Shown here piece by piece: positions 32,545-40,330 of a DNA stretch of 40,330 nt. The position numbers and the translations under genes were made by a program. The notes below the pieces were generated by a model, which worked only from the letters and a program-made list of their open reading frames with translations, was not told the origin of the DNA and did no database searches. Every line of letters starts with the position of its first letter. The stretch's first letter is position 1. Location: assembly GCA_016933275.1 (NCBI GenBank), contig JAFGBI010000261.1, positions 1 to 40,330 on the forward strand, given 5' to 3'. The stretch is from Polyangiaceae bacterium. GTDB taxonomy: Bacteria; Myxococcota_A; Polyangia; Polyangiales; Polyangiaceae.

Positions 32545-33570
32545 TCAGCGTGAGACGCGGCCTGCACCGTCGCCGGCGACGAGCCGAGCGACCTCGTCCA
32601 TGGAGACGCGGTTGAAGTCGCCCTCTATCGCGTGCTTGAGCGCCGACGCGGCAGCGGCGAACTCGACCGCGGCCTGGGGGGCCATGCCGGAGAGCCGCCC
32701 GTGGATCAGCCCCGCCGCAAACGAGTCGCCGGCGCCCACCCGATCCACCACGTCGATCTCGTAGTGTCGGGCGAAGGCGTGGGTCTCCCGCTCGGCGAGG
32801 AGGGCGCTCCATCCGTTCCGGGTCGCGCTGTAGCTCTCGCGTAGGGTGATCGCTGCCGCCCTCAAGGACGGGAATCGGGCGAAGAGGTCTCGGGTGACAT
32901 CGAGGTAGCGTTCACGATCGAGCTTGCCCTGCGTGACGGCGCTCGCCCCCGCCCGAATGCCGAACACGCGCTCCGCATCCTCCTCGTTGGCAATCACCAG
33001 GTCGACGTACGCCATCAGTGCCGTCATGACCTCGCGCGCCGAGGCTTCCGACCAGAGCTTGCTCCGGTAGTTCAGATCGAGCGAGGTCGGGATGCCGAGC
33101 CGTCGCGCCGTCGTCAGGGCCTCCTCGGTGGCGGCCGCCGCTCTCGGTGAGAGCGCCGGGGTGATCCCGGTGGTGTGGAACCAAGCGGCACCAGCGAGCA
33201 CGCGGGGCCAATCCACGTCTCCGGGCCCCACCTCCGAGATCGCCGACCCGGCGCGATCGTACACCACCTGCGATGGGCGCTGGCTGGCGCCGACCTCGAG
33301 GAAGTAGAGACCGAGCCGAGCTCCCAGGCGCCGCACCTCGGAGACGTCCACCCCGAGCCTGCGGAGTTCGCCGAGCGCCCAGTCCCCGATCGGGTTCGGG
33401 GGAACGGCCGATACCCAACGTGCCTCGTACCCGAACGCGGCCAGACTGACGGCCACGTTGGCTTCTCCGCCGCCGAACGACGCCTCGAGTGTCGAGCCTT
33501 GCCCGAGGCGCTGGTGCCCTGGGGTGCGGAGGCGGAGAAGGAGCTCTCCGAAGGTGGCGACGCGCGGCAT
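32545..33570 (-). CDS. kdgK: 2-keto-3-deoxygluconate kinase (PfkB family)
   Basis: 341 residues, ribokinase fold. It should phosphorylate 2-keto-3-deoxygluconate (KDG) to KDPG with ATP in the cytoplasm, the step before the aldolase encoded just upstream. It starts MPRVATFGELLLRLRTPGHQRL; the substrate strand FGGGEANVAVSLAAFGY and the PfkB ATP/catalytic motif VVDRVGAGDSFAAGLIHG (catalytic Asp in GAGD) are present. SLDLNYRSKLWS and NEEDAERVFGI are KDG-kinase-like. Start ATG at 33570. The stop of the eda gene lies 4 bases before this start, so the two form an operon transcribed eda-kdgK. Other PfkB sugar kinases are possible, but the aldolase neighbour favours KDG. Confidence 0.88.
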   Translation of the reverse strand: MPRVATFGELLLRLRTPGHQRLGQGSTLEASFGGGEANVAVSLAAFGYEARWVSAVPPNPIGDWALGELRRLGVDVSEVRRLGARLGLYFLEVGASQRPSQVVYDRAGSAISEVGPGDVDWPRVLAGAAWFHTTGITPALSPRAAAATEEALTTARRLGIPTSLDLNYRSKLWSEASAREVMTALMAYVDLVIANEEDAERVFGIRAGASAVTQGKLDRERYLDVTRDLFARFPSLRAAAITLRESYSATRNGWSALLAERETHAFARHYEIDVVDRVGAGDSFAAGLIHGRLSGMAPQAAVEFAAAASALKHAIEGDFNRVSMDEVARLVAGDGAGRVSR

Positions 33571-33574
33571 CGGT

Positions 33575-34210
33575 CTAACCTCCTCTCCGTGCGGCCGTGA
33601 GCAGTCGCCGGGCGCTCTGCTCGATCGCGCTCGCGGCACCACGGACCAAATAGCCCCCGACGCCCACTGCGATCGCACCCGCGGCGAACCAAGCTTCCAC
33701 GTTCCGTTCATCGACTCCGCCCGTAGGGACGAACGGGATCTGTGGGAACGGTCCGCGGAGCGCGGCCAGGTGAGCGGGGCCCACGTGGGCCGCCGGGAAG
33801 AGCTTCACCGCGGTCGCTCCAGTCCGCCAAGCAGTCAGCACCTCCGTGGGGGTGAACGCCCCGGGGAGGCAGGGGATCCCGCGCTCGCGGGCGGCGGCGA
33901 CCAACGTCGGATCGCAATGCGGGCTGACGACGAACCTTGCGCCCGCGGAGCAGGCGACGTCGAGGGTGTCCAGGTCGAGCACCGTTCCGGCACCGAGGAG
34001 GACATCGGGGAGCCTGGTCCCAATTTCCGCGATGGCCTCGGCGGCGCCCGGCGTCGTGAAGGTCACCTCCACCACCTCGATCCCACCGCGTGCCACTGCG
34101 CCCGCCATCTCGAGCGCTGACGCTGCCGAATCGGTGCGGATGATGGCGACGACGCGGGCGGCGTTCAGGCGGTTCAGGAAGGGGTGGTCGAGGGGCGAAC
34201 CGCGCGGCAC
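33575..34210 (-). CDS. eda: KDPG aldolase (Eda family)
   Basis: 211 residues, the normal size. The class-I aldolase splits 2-keto-3-deoxy-6-phosphogluconate to pyruvate and glyceraldehyde-3-phosphate, ending the uronate and Entner-Doudoroff routes. The Schiff-base lysine is K136 in AVKLFPAAHVGPAHLAALRGPFP, and the catalytic glutamate is E48 in GGIEVVEVTFTT. Further motifs are LGAGTVLD, FVVSPHCDP, CLPGAFTPTEV and PFVPTGGVD. The GTG at 34210 gives the family length; the frame is open to another GTG at 34288. It is the first gene of the operon with kdgK. Dual KHG/KDPG activity is common in the family. Confidence 0.92.
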   Translation of the reverse strand: MPRGSPLDHPFLNRLNAARVVAIIRTDSAASALEMAGAVARGGIEVVEVTFTTPGAAEAIAEIGTRLPDVLLGAGTVLDLDTLDVACSAGARFVVSPHCDPTLVAAARERGIPCLPGAFTPTEVLTAWRTGATAVKLFPAAHVGPAHLAALRGPFPQIPFVPTGGVDERNVEAWFAAGAIAVGVGGYLVRGAASAIEQSARRLLTAARRGG

Positions 34211-34571
34211 GGCCCGCTCATAGCACAAGCGGTGGCCGCCCCGACAGCCCGAGTCCAAGGCGGAATCTCTCGCCGCGTACCGAGCCACTGGCAGAACGAC
34301 CCGAAGACCTTCCCGCTACCGTCAGGGGTCGAGTCGTGGTACCGGACCGGCCTAGAGCAACGATCAGGTTGCCAACAGCAACGGCAGTGCTGGAAACGCG
34401 TCTGTGCGAGGCGAGGACGCGTTTCCAGCGCTGCCTCTGGAGACGTCTGCTGCCGGTTCGGTGCTTTAGGTTGTTGATCTGACGCAGCAATCAACCTGAT
34501 TGCTGCTCTAGGCGGCGGGAACGCCGCCGCCGGCGGACACTCCAATGCTTCGACAGCGGAGGAACGATTCC
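34211..34571. other. Divergent intergenic stretch containing repeat copy 4
   Basis: 361 bases between the eda and esterase-like genes. Repeat copy 4 fills 34352-34511. A GC-only hairpin (GGCGGCG at 34511-34517, CGCCGCC at 34522-34528) follows the repeat directly. No promoter is convincing by eye. Confidence 0.5.
34352..34511. repeat. MITE-like repeat, copy 4 (complete, 160 bp)
   Basis: Same length and order as copy 2. The left end CTAGAGCAACGATCAGGTTG, the hairpin region with GGAAACGCGTCTGTGCGAGG and GACGCGTTTCCAGCGC, the tail GGTGCTTTAGGTTG, and the right end CAACCTGATTGCTGCTCTAG are all present. Left and right termini are inverted repeats. It lies between divergent genes, so unlike copies 1 and 2 it is not at a gene's 3' end. 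Confidence 0.92.
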
Positions 34572-35168
34572 ATGAGACTCTGCCACCTTTGGACCCTCGC
34601 GCTCCTGTCCCTCGCGGTTGCGTGCAGCGAGGGCGACGACACCGCTTCGGGCGGCGGGGCAGGCGGCGCCGGAGGAGCGAACACGGGGGCCGTCAACGAG
34701 TATCCAGTGACGGATCCGGGCATCGTGACCATGGGTCGCGCGGAGCTCATCGAGGCGACGGGTGCGGCGTCGGCGCACCTGCGGACCTCGGCACCTGCGG
34801 CCTCGATGCGGGCCCGGTTTCGCGGGGATGCCGTCACGGTCCTTCTGGCGGACCAGCACCGATACGGCGACCGAGACTACTACGACGTCGTCAGTGACGA
34901 TGAGATCGTGTGGAAGCTCGGGCCGGAACCGGACGTTTCGGAGTACGAAGTCCCTGCCAGCCTCGAGTATCGCCAGGGAAGACCTGGAGCTGGCGATCTC
35001 CGCCGTGCTCGGCTGGTGAAGGGTTGCCGTTTCGGTGAGCTCGGACCCGAAGCGGAGGGCGCTTCGGGGCGCCACGCCCTCCGGCGAGGCCTCGGTTCGC
35101 GGGGCCGCCACGCCACGAGACCCCACGTCGGCACGCCTCTTGAGATCGCGAGGTGCCGCCGTTACTAA
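34572..35168 (+). pseudogene. Truncated CE2-like (SGNH) carbohydrate esterase, lipoprotein
   Basis: 198 residues. The ATG at 34572 has a GGAGGA site upstream and a lipoprotein signal (MRLCHLWTLALLSLAVAC). After a Gly/Ala linker, residues about 40-135 resemble the N-terminal jelly roll of family-2 carbohydrate esterases: VTMGRAELIE, APAASMRARFRGDAVTVLLADQHR, DYYDVVSDDEIVWKLGPEPDVSEYEVPASLEY. The family would then continue into an SGNH hydrolase domain. Here the frame turns into Arg/Gly-rich sequence without motif and stops at 35168, so the catalytic domain is absent. CE2 enzymes remove acetyl groups from hemicellulose. I read this as a remnant; alternatively it is a short carbohydrate-binding lipoprotein. 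Confidence 0.6.
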
Positions 35169-35178
35169 ACGCTTTAGT
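35164..35178. promoter_or_regulatory. LacI-type operator-like palindrome upstream of the mannanase gene
   Basis: ACTAAACGCTTTAGT: two perfect 6-base arms (ACTAAA and TTTAGT) around CGC, as in LacI-family operators with a central CG. It lies about 70 bases before the mannanase ATG. A weak -35 TTGAGA (35140-35145) places the site over the expected -10. A related site precedes the first CBM gene (36957-36970). Confidence 0.5.
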
Positions 35179-35246
35179 TGCCGTATCCACCGTGCCCGGC
35201 CGTGGTGACCGGAGGCGAGCCCGGGCGGCGCCACGGAGCGGGATCC

Positions 35247-36710
35247 ATGCGACAAGACCTCTGGACCAGCGGCAGCCTGCTCGGACTCCCCGCGCTCTTG
35301 GCCACCACGGGTTGCCTGAAGCTGGCGCAGCCCGCGGCGCCGCCCCCGCCGAAGTACATGAATGCCAGCGGGGAGCTGGAGGAGCTCCAAGTGGCCCCGA
35401 CGGACGTGCCGAGCGCGTACTTCGTCGCCGACGGCAAGCCCTTCTGTTTCCAAGGGACGAACAACTACTACATCAATTTCAAGTCCCACCGGATGGTGGA
35501 CGATGTCTTCAAGCAGATGCCGGAGATGAACCTCAAGGTCATGCGGACATGGGCGTTCCTCGACATCGGCTCTCTCGACCATGCCGTCGAATCCATCGAC
35601 GGAATGAAGGAGAAAGTCTACTTCCAGTACTGGGATCCCGCGGCGGGCGCGCCAGCGTATCACGAGGGCCCCGACGGATTCGAGCGGCTCGACTACGTCC
35701 TGCACCGAGCCCGCACGACCGGGGTGCGGATGATCATGGTCCTGACCAACAACTGGAAGGACTTCGGGGGGATGGACCAGTATCTCATCTGGTATGGCCT
35801 GAAGAGCCACTACCAGTTTTTCACGGACGAACGGGTGAAGAAGGCGTACAAGGACTACGTCGCGCACCTGATCAACCGGGTGAACACCATCGACGGTACG
35901 GCGTACCGTGAGGATCCGGCCATCTTCGCCTGGGAGCTCGCCAACGAGCCGCGCTGCAAGAACTACGGTCGTTTCGACGATCTCTCCGGCTGCGATCCGA
36001 AGTACTTGACCGCTTGGGCGGACGAGATGAGCGCTTTCGTTCGAACCCTCGACCAGCACCACATGGTCGCGGTAGGCGACGAGGGCTTCTTCGACGATGG
36101 CGGCAAGCACTGGACGCATCAGGGCAAGGACGGAGTGGACCATGTCGCGCTCACGTCGCTTCCGAACATCGATTTCGCCACCTATCACCTCTACCCGGAC
36201 AACTGGAGCACGGGCGTGAAATTCGGGTATCAGTGGATCGTCGACCATGTCCTTGCCGCGCAGAAGATCGGCAAGCCGACCGTTCTCGAGGAGTACGGGA
36301 CGATCGTGAAGTCGGACAAGAAGACCCTCGAGATCACCTACGGCTGGGAACGCCGCAAGACGGCCTACATCAACTTCAACAACCTGCACTTCCTCTACGG
36401 GGGAAACGCGGCGATGTTCTGGATGTTGGCCGACCAGGACGACTATCTGAAGGCACTCTACCCCGACTACGATGGGTACACGGTCTATAACGGCCTGCCG
36501 ACGGGGGAGCTCCTTCAGCAGTTCGCAGCAAAGTACGGTCCGGAGGCACCTGCGTGCAGGTTCGCTTCGCAGGACTTGCCACCCGAGGCGAACTCGAGCC
36601 CGTTCGTGACCTGGCGGCCCCCCCCCGGGCGGATGGCAACGGCAGGCACGACACCGGTGGTTCCTACCCCAGCGAGCGTGGAGTCGGCGTCACATGCTCC
36701 GAACGGATGA
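35247..36710 (+). CDS. GH5 beta-mannanase (GH5_7-like), lipoprotein
   Basis: 487 residues. The ATG at 35247 starts a lipoprotein signal ending in TTGC (Cys23). The (beta/alpha)8 domain begins FVADGKPFCFQGTNNYYINFKS, and MNLKVMRTWAFLD, MIMVLTNNWKDFGG, AWELANEPRC (acid/base E234) and PTVLEEYG (nucleophile E349) are the signatures of GH5 subfamily 7 endo-beta-1,4-mannanases. YHLYPDNW lies before the nucleophile. The enzyme would cut mannan or glucomannan at the cell surface. The last 50 residues are a Pro/Ser/Thr-rich tail coded through a run of nine C (36618-36626). It is followed by CBM lipoproteins and a GH130 phosphorylase. Catalytic residues follow the family pattern; substrate is inferred. 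Confidence 0.87.
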   Translation: MRQDLWTSGSLLGLPALLATTGCLKLAQPAAPPPPKYMNASGELEELQVAPTDVPSAYFVADGKPFCFQGTNNYYINFKSHRMVDDVFKQMPEMNLKVMRTWAFLDIGSLDHAVESIDGMKEKVYFQYWDPAAGAPAYHEGPDGFERLDYVLHRARTTGVRMIMVLTNNWKDFGGMDQYLIWYGLKSHYQFFTDERVKKAYKDYVAHLINRVNTIDGTAYREDPAIFAWELANEPRCKNYGRFDDLSGCDPKYLTAWADEMSAFVRTLDQHHMVAVGDEGFFDDGGKHWTHQGKDGVDHVALTSLPNIDFATYHLYPDNWSTGVKFGYQWIVDHVLAAQKIGKPTVLEEYGTIVKSDKKTLEITYGWERRKTAYINFNNLHFLYGGNAAMFWMLADQDDYLKALYPDYDGYTVYNGLPTGELLQQFAAKYGPEAPACRFASQDLPPEANSSPFVTWRPPPGRMATAGTTPVVPTPASVESASHAPNG

Positions 36711-37018
36711 CCCGTTGGAGACGCCCGGCCGCACTCGGGGGGGGGCGGGGAATGTAGCCGAGGAGTGATCGCTCGTCGCTCTGCGTCGGATTCGAGCCTG
36801 CCCTCGACACCGAGTACCCGACCGCGAACGACCGGGGCGCGACGATCGCGGGCACCCGCGGGGGTGCCGCGCGGGTCGAGGGTCGCCCTAACGAAACCCG
36901 GGACTGGCGCCATTTGCCCGAAGGCCGTGGGGCTCGGAGTGGTTGACACTGGAGGGCTAAATCGTTTTACTCGTCGTCGCCGGGCGGGGCGCCGCGCCGG
37001 CTTGGACCGCGAGGGCGC
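36711..37018. other. Intergenic stretch upstream of the first CBM gene
   Basis: 308 bases with no gene. It begins with GC-rich sequence including a run of nine G (36737-36745). It ends with a promoter-like region containing the LacI-type site described separately. Confidence 0.55.
36943..36971 (+). promoter_or_regulatory. Promoter with overlapping LacI-type operator-like site
   Basis: A perfect -35 TTGACA at 36943-36948, a 17-base spacer, and TTTACT at 36966-36971 (four of six to the -10 consensus). The imperfect palindrome CTAAATCGTTTTAC at 36957-36970 covers the -10 region, where a repressor would block polymerase. Its TAAA..CG..TTTA plan resembles the site at 35164-35178. Start would be near 36978, about 40 bases before the ATG at 37019. 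Confidence 0.55.
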
Positions 37019-37727
37019 ATGAGGTCAATCGGCAATCGGGTTCCCTGGTTCGTCACCCCGTGCCTGTGCTTCGGCTGCATCACGAGTCCCGTGTGGGAGT
37101 ACGGCGCGACCGCTGACGCGAAGAAGGCGGAGCTCGGCGCATGTTCCAACGGCGCGATCGACGACGGTGAGGACGGGGACAACCAGGTCATCGATATCGC
37201 GGGGCGGGACGGCTACTGGTTCACCTTCGTGGATGAGTGGGGTTCTACGATCCAGCCGAAGAGCGAGTTCAAGATGGCCGAGGGCGGCCGCGAGGGCTCG
37301 AGGTTCGCGCCGCGGATGAGGGGCAAGATGGGCCAGGCGGGCGAGAGCCTCTACGGCGGGCATGGGCTTCGCTTTCACCAACCCGAAGACCCCCTACGAC
37401 TCGTCGCCCGCCACCGGGATCCGATTCTGGGCGAAGGGCCCCGGCAAGGTTTGCTTCAAGACCCCGGACGTGAACACCGCACCCGAAGGTGACCGCTGCA
37501 CCGACTGCTACGACGACTTCGGTGGCGACCTCTTCCTGCAGGAGGGTTGGAACCGTTACACGGTGCCCTTCGACGACATGGTGCAGCAGCCCGGATGGGG
37601 CGATCGGGCGCCGGAGGTCGAGCGCACGAAGCTCATCGCAGTCCAGTGGCAGTACAACACGGCCGGCGCGGACTACGAGATCTGGGTCGACGACGTCGAG
37701 CTCGTCGGTTGCGAACGAACCAAGTGA
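37019..37727 (+). pseudogene. CBM-like jelly-roll exported protein, one frameshift
   Basis: Two frames join into one protein of about 235 residues. The N-terminal frame (from the ATG at 37019) has a signal-like start (MRSIGNRVPWFVTPCLCFGC) and GYWFTFVDEWGSTIQPKSEFKMAEGG, then reaches GESLYGG. The second frame continues MGFAFTNPKTPYDSSPATGIRFWAKGPGKVCFKTP to EIWVDDVELVGC. A single extra G at 37358-37360 (CGGCGGGC) explains the change. The fold looks like a CBM11/CBM-like beta-sandwich: 'G..FWA.G' with a final 'WVDDV.L'. The C-terminal part is related to the downstream lipoprotein. Whether the gene is dead or the base is an error cannot be told here. Confidence 0.7.
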
Positions 37728-37750
37728 GCCCGATCCCGGAGAATCACGAC

Positions 37751-39146
37751 ATGGTCGCGTCCCGACACCCCTGCTGGATCCCGGTCGCCGCCTTGGTCCT
37801 CGCCGCCTGCGGCGGCGCCGATCGGGGTCGCCTCACGGTCGAGGACCTGAAAGATCTCCCGCCAGGCCCCACCACGTCCGACGTCGGGAGCGGTCCCTTC
37901 CGCTGCGACCAGGAGGCTGCATACGAGCCGGTACCCCAGACCGACCGCAGGTACGAGCCGGCGATCCGGGAGTACTGGTTGTGGTCCGAGCCCCCCGCGG
38001 GCGGTGACGACGAGGACGGTGACGAATGCGTATGTGTTGATGACCCGGAGGCGGAGATCGACCGTCCCAACGTGCAGCCTCGAGACTGGTTGAACGAGTT
38101 CACGGACGAAGCGATCGCCGTCTTGCTGGGCCGGTGCTTCAATGTGGTCCCGAGGTCGGAATACATCGACGACTTCGAACTCGGCGCCTCCAACGGCGGC
38201 TGGTACCTCAACAATGAGGTCTGCGAGTTCACCCAGAAGTACATCGATCTTCGGGTCGGTGCCTACAACACCGGTGGGTCCACGCAGCGGACCGTGGACG
38301 CGCTCCAGCAGCTCATGGCCAGACCGCAGGACGAGCCGCCGGACGAGAACCTGCTGGGAAGAGCCACGGAGGAGTTGCGACGACTGAAGCGGGTCATCGA
38401 CTACCTCATCATCAAGTACCCCCACCAGGGGCTCTACTCCAGATTCCAGACCCACAGCGATTGGCTGGCCCGAGTGCTCGAGGAGGATCTGGCCGGCCAG
38501 GACCTGCGGGCGTCTGCACGTACATCGCAGGTCGGGGCAACGCACGGTGCCAGTGCTCGGTGGCAAGCGACGACGCCTGCTACGAAGTGCCCGACGAGGA
38601 GAGCATCGACGGGATCCTCATCGCGGCCACGGACGCTTCCTAGGACGAGTGTGCAGCCACCGAGTGGCCGGTGCCGGTCTTCACCAAGCCGCTCCCCGCG
38701 TCGCCGATCCCGGACGGTGGACGTTGCGGCAGTACGCACGCGCTCCACGTGGTGGCCGGACCCTTCATCAAGTGGGGAGGGACCATCGGGCTTCGGTTCG
38801 GAACCCCCCTCGTTGCCTCGACCTATGACGAGGAGCGAGAGGAGTGGACGAAGATCTGGGACGGTATCGCGTTTTGGGCGAGGGTCGGTACAGGTAGCTG
38901 TCCAACGACCACCTGATCGAGACCGAGAAGTGCGACCGATTCGGCGCCGGCGTGCCCCTCACCGACGACTGGCGGTTCGTTGCCATTCGCTTCGACGAGA
39001 TGCGGCAGCGCGGGTACGGCGTGCCTGCGCCCTACCTCGATGTTGCCATGCTGCAGGGCCTGAACTTCGGTCTCGAGCGCGGAAATTGGGATTTCTGGGT
39101 CGACGACGTTGCCTTCTTCAGAGAAACTGCGGCGGGAGCGGAATGA
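37751..39146 (+). pseudogene. CBM-containing lipoprotein, two frameshifts and one in-frame stop
   Basis: The ATG at 37751 starts a lipoprotein signal (MVASRHPCWIPVAALVLAAC). The first frame runs to about 38505 and contains an acidic linker and a helical domain (DALQQLMARPQDEP...TEELRRLKRVIDYLII). The protein then continues in the next frame (GVCTYIAGRGNARCQC...), meets TAG at 38641, and reads on without change of frame (DECAATEWPVPVFTKPLP... WDGIAFWARVG) to about 38898. It shifts again to SNDHLIETEKCDRFGAG... NWDFWVDDVAFFRETAAGAE, ending at 39146. The last 150 residues form a CBM11-like sandwich like the previous gene. The stop TGA overlaps the ATG of the GH130 gene. About 465 residues if repaired. 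Confidence 0.7.
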
Positions 39147-40111
39147 GCACCACCGACCAGCGCGGCTCCGCGCCGAACCCACTGGCCTTCGGTCCCATCG
39201 TCGACCGACACCCGGCGAATCCCATCCTCACGGGGGCCGAATTCCCGCGCGAAGCGGGGATCGTACGGGTCTTCAACTCGGGCGCGATCAAGGTCGGCTC
39301 GAAGTACATCATGGCCTGCCGTGCGGAGAACCGAGCGCTGGAGGATCGAATCTGGATCGCCGACAGCGACGACGGGATCCAGTTCGTGCCCCGCCCCGCT
39401 CCGGTCGAGATGCCGGACGATCCGGAGTTTCGCGAGTACACCGCCGGGATGTACTACGATCCGCGGATCACGGAGATCGAGGGGAACTACTACCTGATGC
39501 ACGCCGCGCACAGCGGACACACTTGTCGGCTGAGCCTGCTCTCCACCACTGATTTCGACCACTTCGACTGGCTTGGCTTCGTCTCGGAGACGGACAACCG
39601 CAACGGTGTGCTCTTCCCGGAGCGGATCCGGCGCCGCTATGCTCGACTCGATCGACCCAACACCGGCAGTGAGTTCGGGGACATCTGGGTGAGCTACTCT
39701 CCGGACCTCATCTACTGGGGGGAGTCGCGCTGCGTACTCCGGAATTCCGAGGTCCATTGGGCCTGGTCCAAGATCGGGCCCGGGGCGGTTCCCATTCGAA
39801 CCCCCGGCGGATGGCTCAACATCTTCCACGGCGTCCGCACGCAGTGTAAGGCCCACTACGTCTACCAGCTAGGCGTCTGCCTGCTCGATCTCGAGGATCC
39901 GTCGAAGGTGATCGCGCTCGCCAAGGAGGCGATCCTGGCGCCCGAGGAGACATACGAACTCGTTGGCCAGACTCCGAGCGTGGTCTTTACTTGTGGCGCC
40001 GTGCTCGAGCCTGACCAGAGCATCAAACTATACTACGGCGGCGCCGACACGGTGATGTGTCTCGCCACCACCACGGTCGAGCGGCTGCTTTACGCGTGCT
40101 ACCACCGCTGA
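39143..40111 (+). CDS. GH130 family beta-mannoside phosphorylase or hydrolase
   Basis: 322 residues without signal peptide, so cytoplasmic. The five-bladed propeller of GH130 is visible: NPILTGAEFPREAGIVRVFNSGAIKVGSKYIMACRAEN, the catalytic-acid motif YYDPRITEIEGNYYLMHAAH (D106), NGVLFPERIRRRYARLDRP, DIWVSYSPDLIYWGESRCVL, WSKIGPGAVPIRTPGGWLNIFHGVR, and LYYGGADTVMCLATTTVERLL. GH130 enzymes phosphorolyse beta-1,4-mannosyl-glucose or manno-oligosaccharides, or hydrolyse related mannosides. In this setting it would finish mannanase products. The ATG overlaps the stop of the preceding CBM gene (ATGA), which suggests translational coupling. The subfamily is undecided. Length is normal. Confidence 0.9.
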   Translation: MSTTDQRGSAPNPLAFGPIVDRHPANPILTGAEFPREAGIVRVFNSGAIKVGSKYIMACRAENRALEDRIWIADSDDGIQFVPRPAPVEMPDDPEFREYTAGMYYDPRITEIEGNYYLMHAAHSGHTCRLSLLSTTDFDHFDWLGFVSETDNRNGVLFPERIRRRYARLDRPNTGSEFGDIWVSYSPDLIYWGESRCVLRNSEVHWAWSKIGPGAVPIRTPGGWLNIFHGVRTQCKAHYVYQLGVCLLDLEDPSKVIALAKEAILAPEETYELVGQTPSVVFTCGAVLEPDQSIKLYYGGADTVMCLATTTVERLLYACYHR

Positions 40112-40330
40112 AGGCGCCTCGATCGACGGCGCGCCGAGGGGTGGCCGAACCGTTCGAGGTGGTGCCGGAAAGGTCGCTGCTCGACCGAAGCACGCCAACC
40201 AGCTCTCCCGCGTTTGTCAGACGCCTGACGTCAGGAAACCCCGGACGTGCTTGGGGCGGCGCAGCGGGGCGCCGCTGTCGTGACCGAGGAGAGGGTGCGG
40301 ACGAGTTGGAGCCGGGGCTTCGCTGCGCGG
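40112..40330. other. Window-end stretch without recognised feature
   Basis: 219 bases after the GH130 stop codon. I see no gene, no copy of the dispersed repeat and no T-run hairpin. Confidence 0.4.

Noticed and set aside
34491-36389. A long open frame of over 600 codons on the minus strand
   Set aside because: It lies antisense to the GH5 mannanase gene and the esterase remnant and has no domain pattern. High GC content at third positions keeps the antisense frame open.
36618-36745. C9 tract at the end of the mannanase gene and G9 tract after it
   Set aside because: The C9 tract is in the non-catalytic tail and the G9 tract is intergenic; neither gives a clear switching mechanism.
37547-40111. 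One continuous plus-strand frame of 854 codons
   Set aside because: It joins an out-of-frame stretch, the first part of the CBM lipoprotein, an Arg/Ser-rich out-of-frame middle and the GH130 gene. The protein character changes at each border, so it is not one fusion protein.
1-40330. tRNA, rRNA or CRISPR
   Set aside because: I looked for tRNA T-loop sequences and for regularly spaced direct repeats in the gaps and found none. The dispersed repeat is not spaced like a CRISPR array.

Overview
The window is GC-rich and densely coded. It looks like the chromosome of a myxobacterium (Myxococcota, probably Polyangia-like). The signs are an AgmX-like zinc-ribbon/GYF/TonB protein, a free-standing Ser/Thr kinase, many lipoproteins with Gly/Thr-rich linkers, a cytoplasmic LacI-sensor hybrid kinase, and lysine synthesis by the LL-diaminopimelate aminotransferase route. 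This taxonomic call is inference from gene content. I see no rRNA, tRNA, CRISPR array or transposase gene.

Layout. 1-9.5 kb is mostly core functions: argD, an RlmI-like rRNA methyltransferase, a beta-barrel-like exported protein, an HU/IHF protein, ybeY, a small membrane protein with a PH-like tail, and a RecD2 helicase. 7.8-15.7 kb holds myxobacterial envelope and signalling genes: the AgmX-like protein, a bitopic protein ending in zinc ribbons, a divergent Ser/Thr kinase, two lipoproteins (one with a 12-C tract just after its lipobox) and an unrecognised protein. 15.7-25.3 kb carries proS, a 955-residue LacI-sensor/histidine kinase/receiver protein, and a dapF-dapL-lysA operon followed by a lipoprotein. 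The DapF has serine at both positions where the catalytic cysteines are expected. 25.6-27.8 kb has a GNAT acetyltransferase, a thioesterase and an AI-2E-type permease.

27.9-40.1 kb is a plant-polysaccharide island. It contains a CBM3 lipoprotein, a divergent pair of GH30 lipoproteins, an eda-kdgK operon (last steps of uronate use), a truncated CE2-like esterase, a GH5 beta-mannanase lipoprotein, two related lipoproteins with CBM-like jelly-roll domains (both broken by frameshifts), and a GH130 phosphorylase. A plausible reading is that mannan is cut outside the cell by the GH5 enzyme, bound by the CBM lipoproteins and finished in the cytoplasm by GH130. The GH30 enzymes would attack (glucurono)xylan, whose uronic acids could feed KDG kinase and KDPG aldolase. 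No transporter or dedicated regulator is in the window. Two LacI-type operator-like palindromes precede the mannanase gene and the first CBM gene.

The clearest structure beyond the genes is a dispersed, non-coding, MITE-like repeat. It is about 160 bp with 20-bp terminal inverted repeats and a 17-bp perfect internal hairpin. There are two full copies, one copy cut by the window start, one rearranged copy and one end fragment. They lie between genes, and twice the element's terminal CTAG supplies the stop codon of the adjacent gene.
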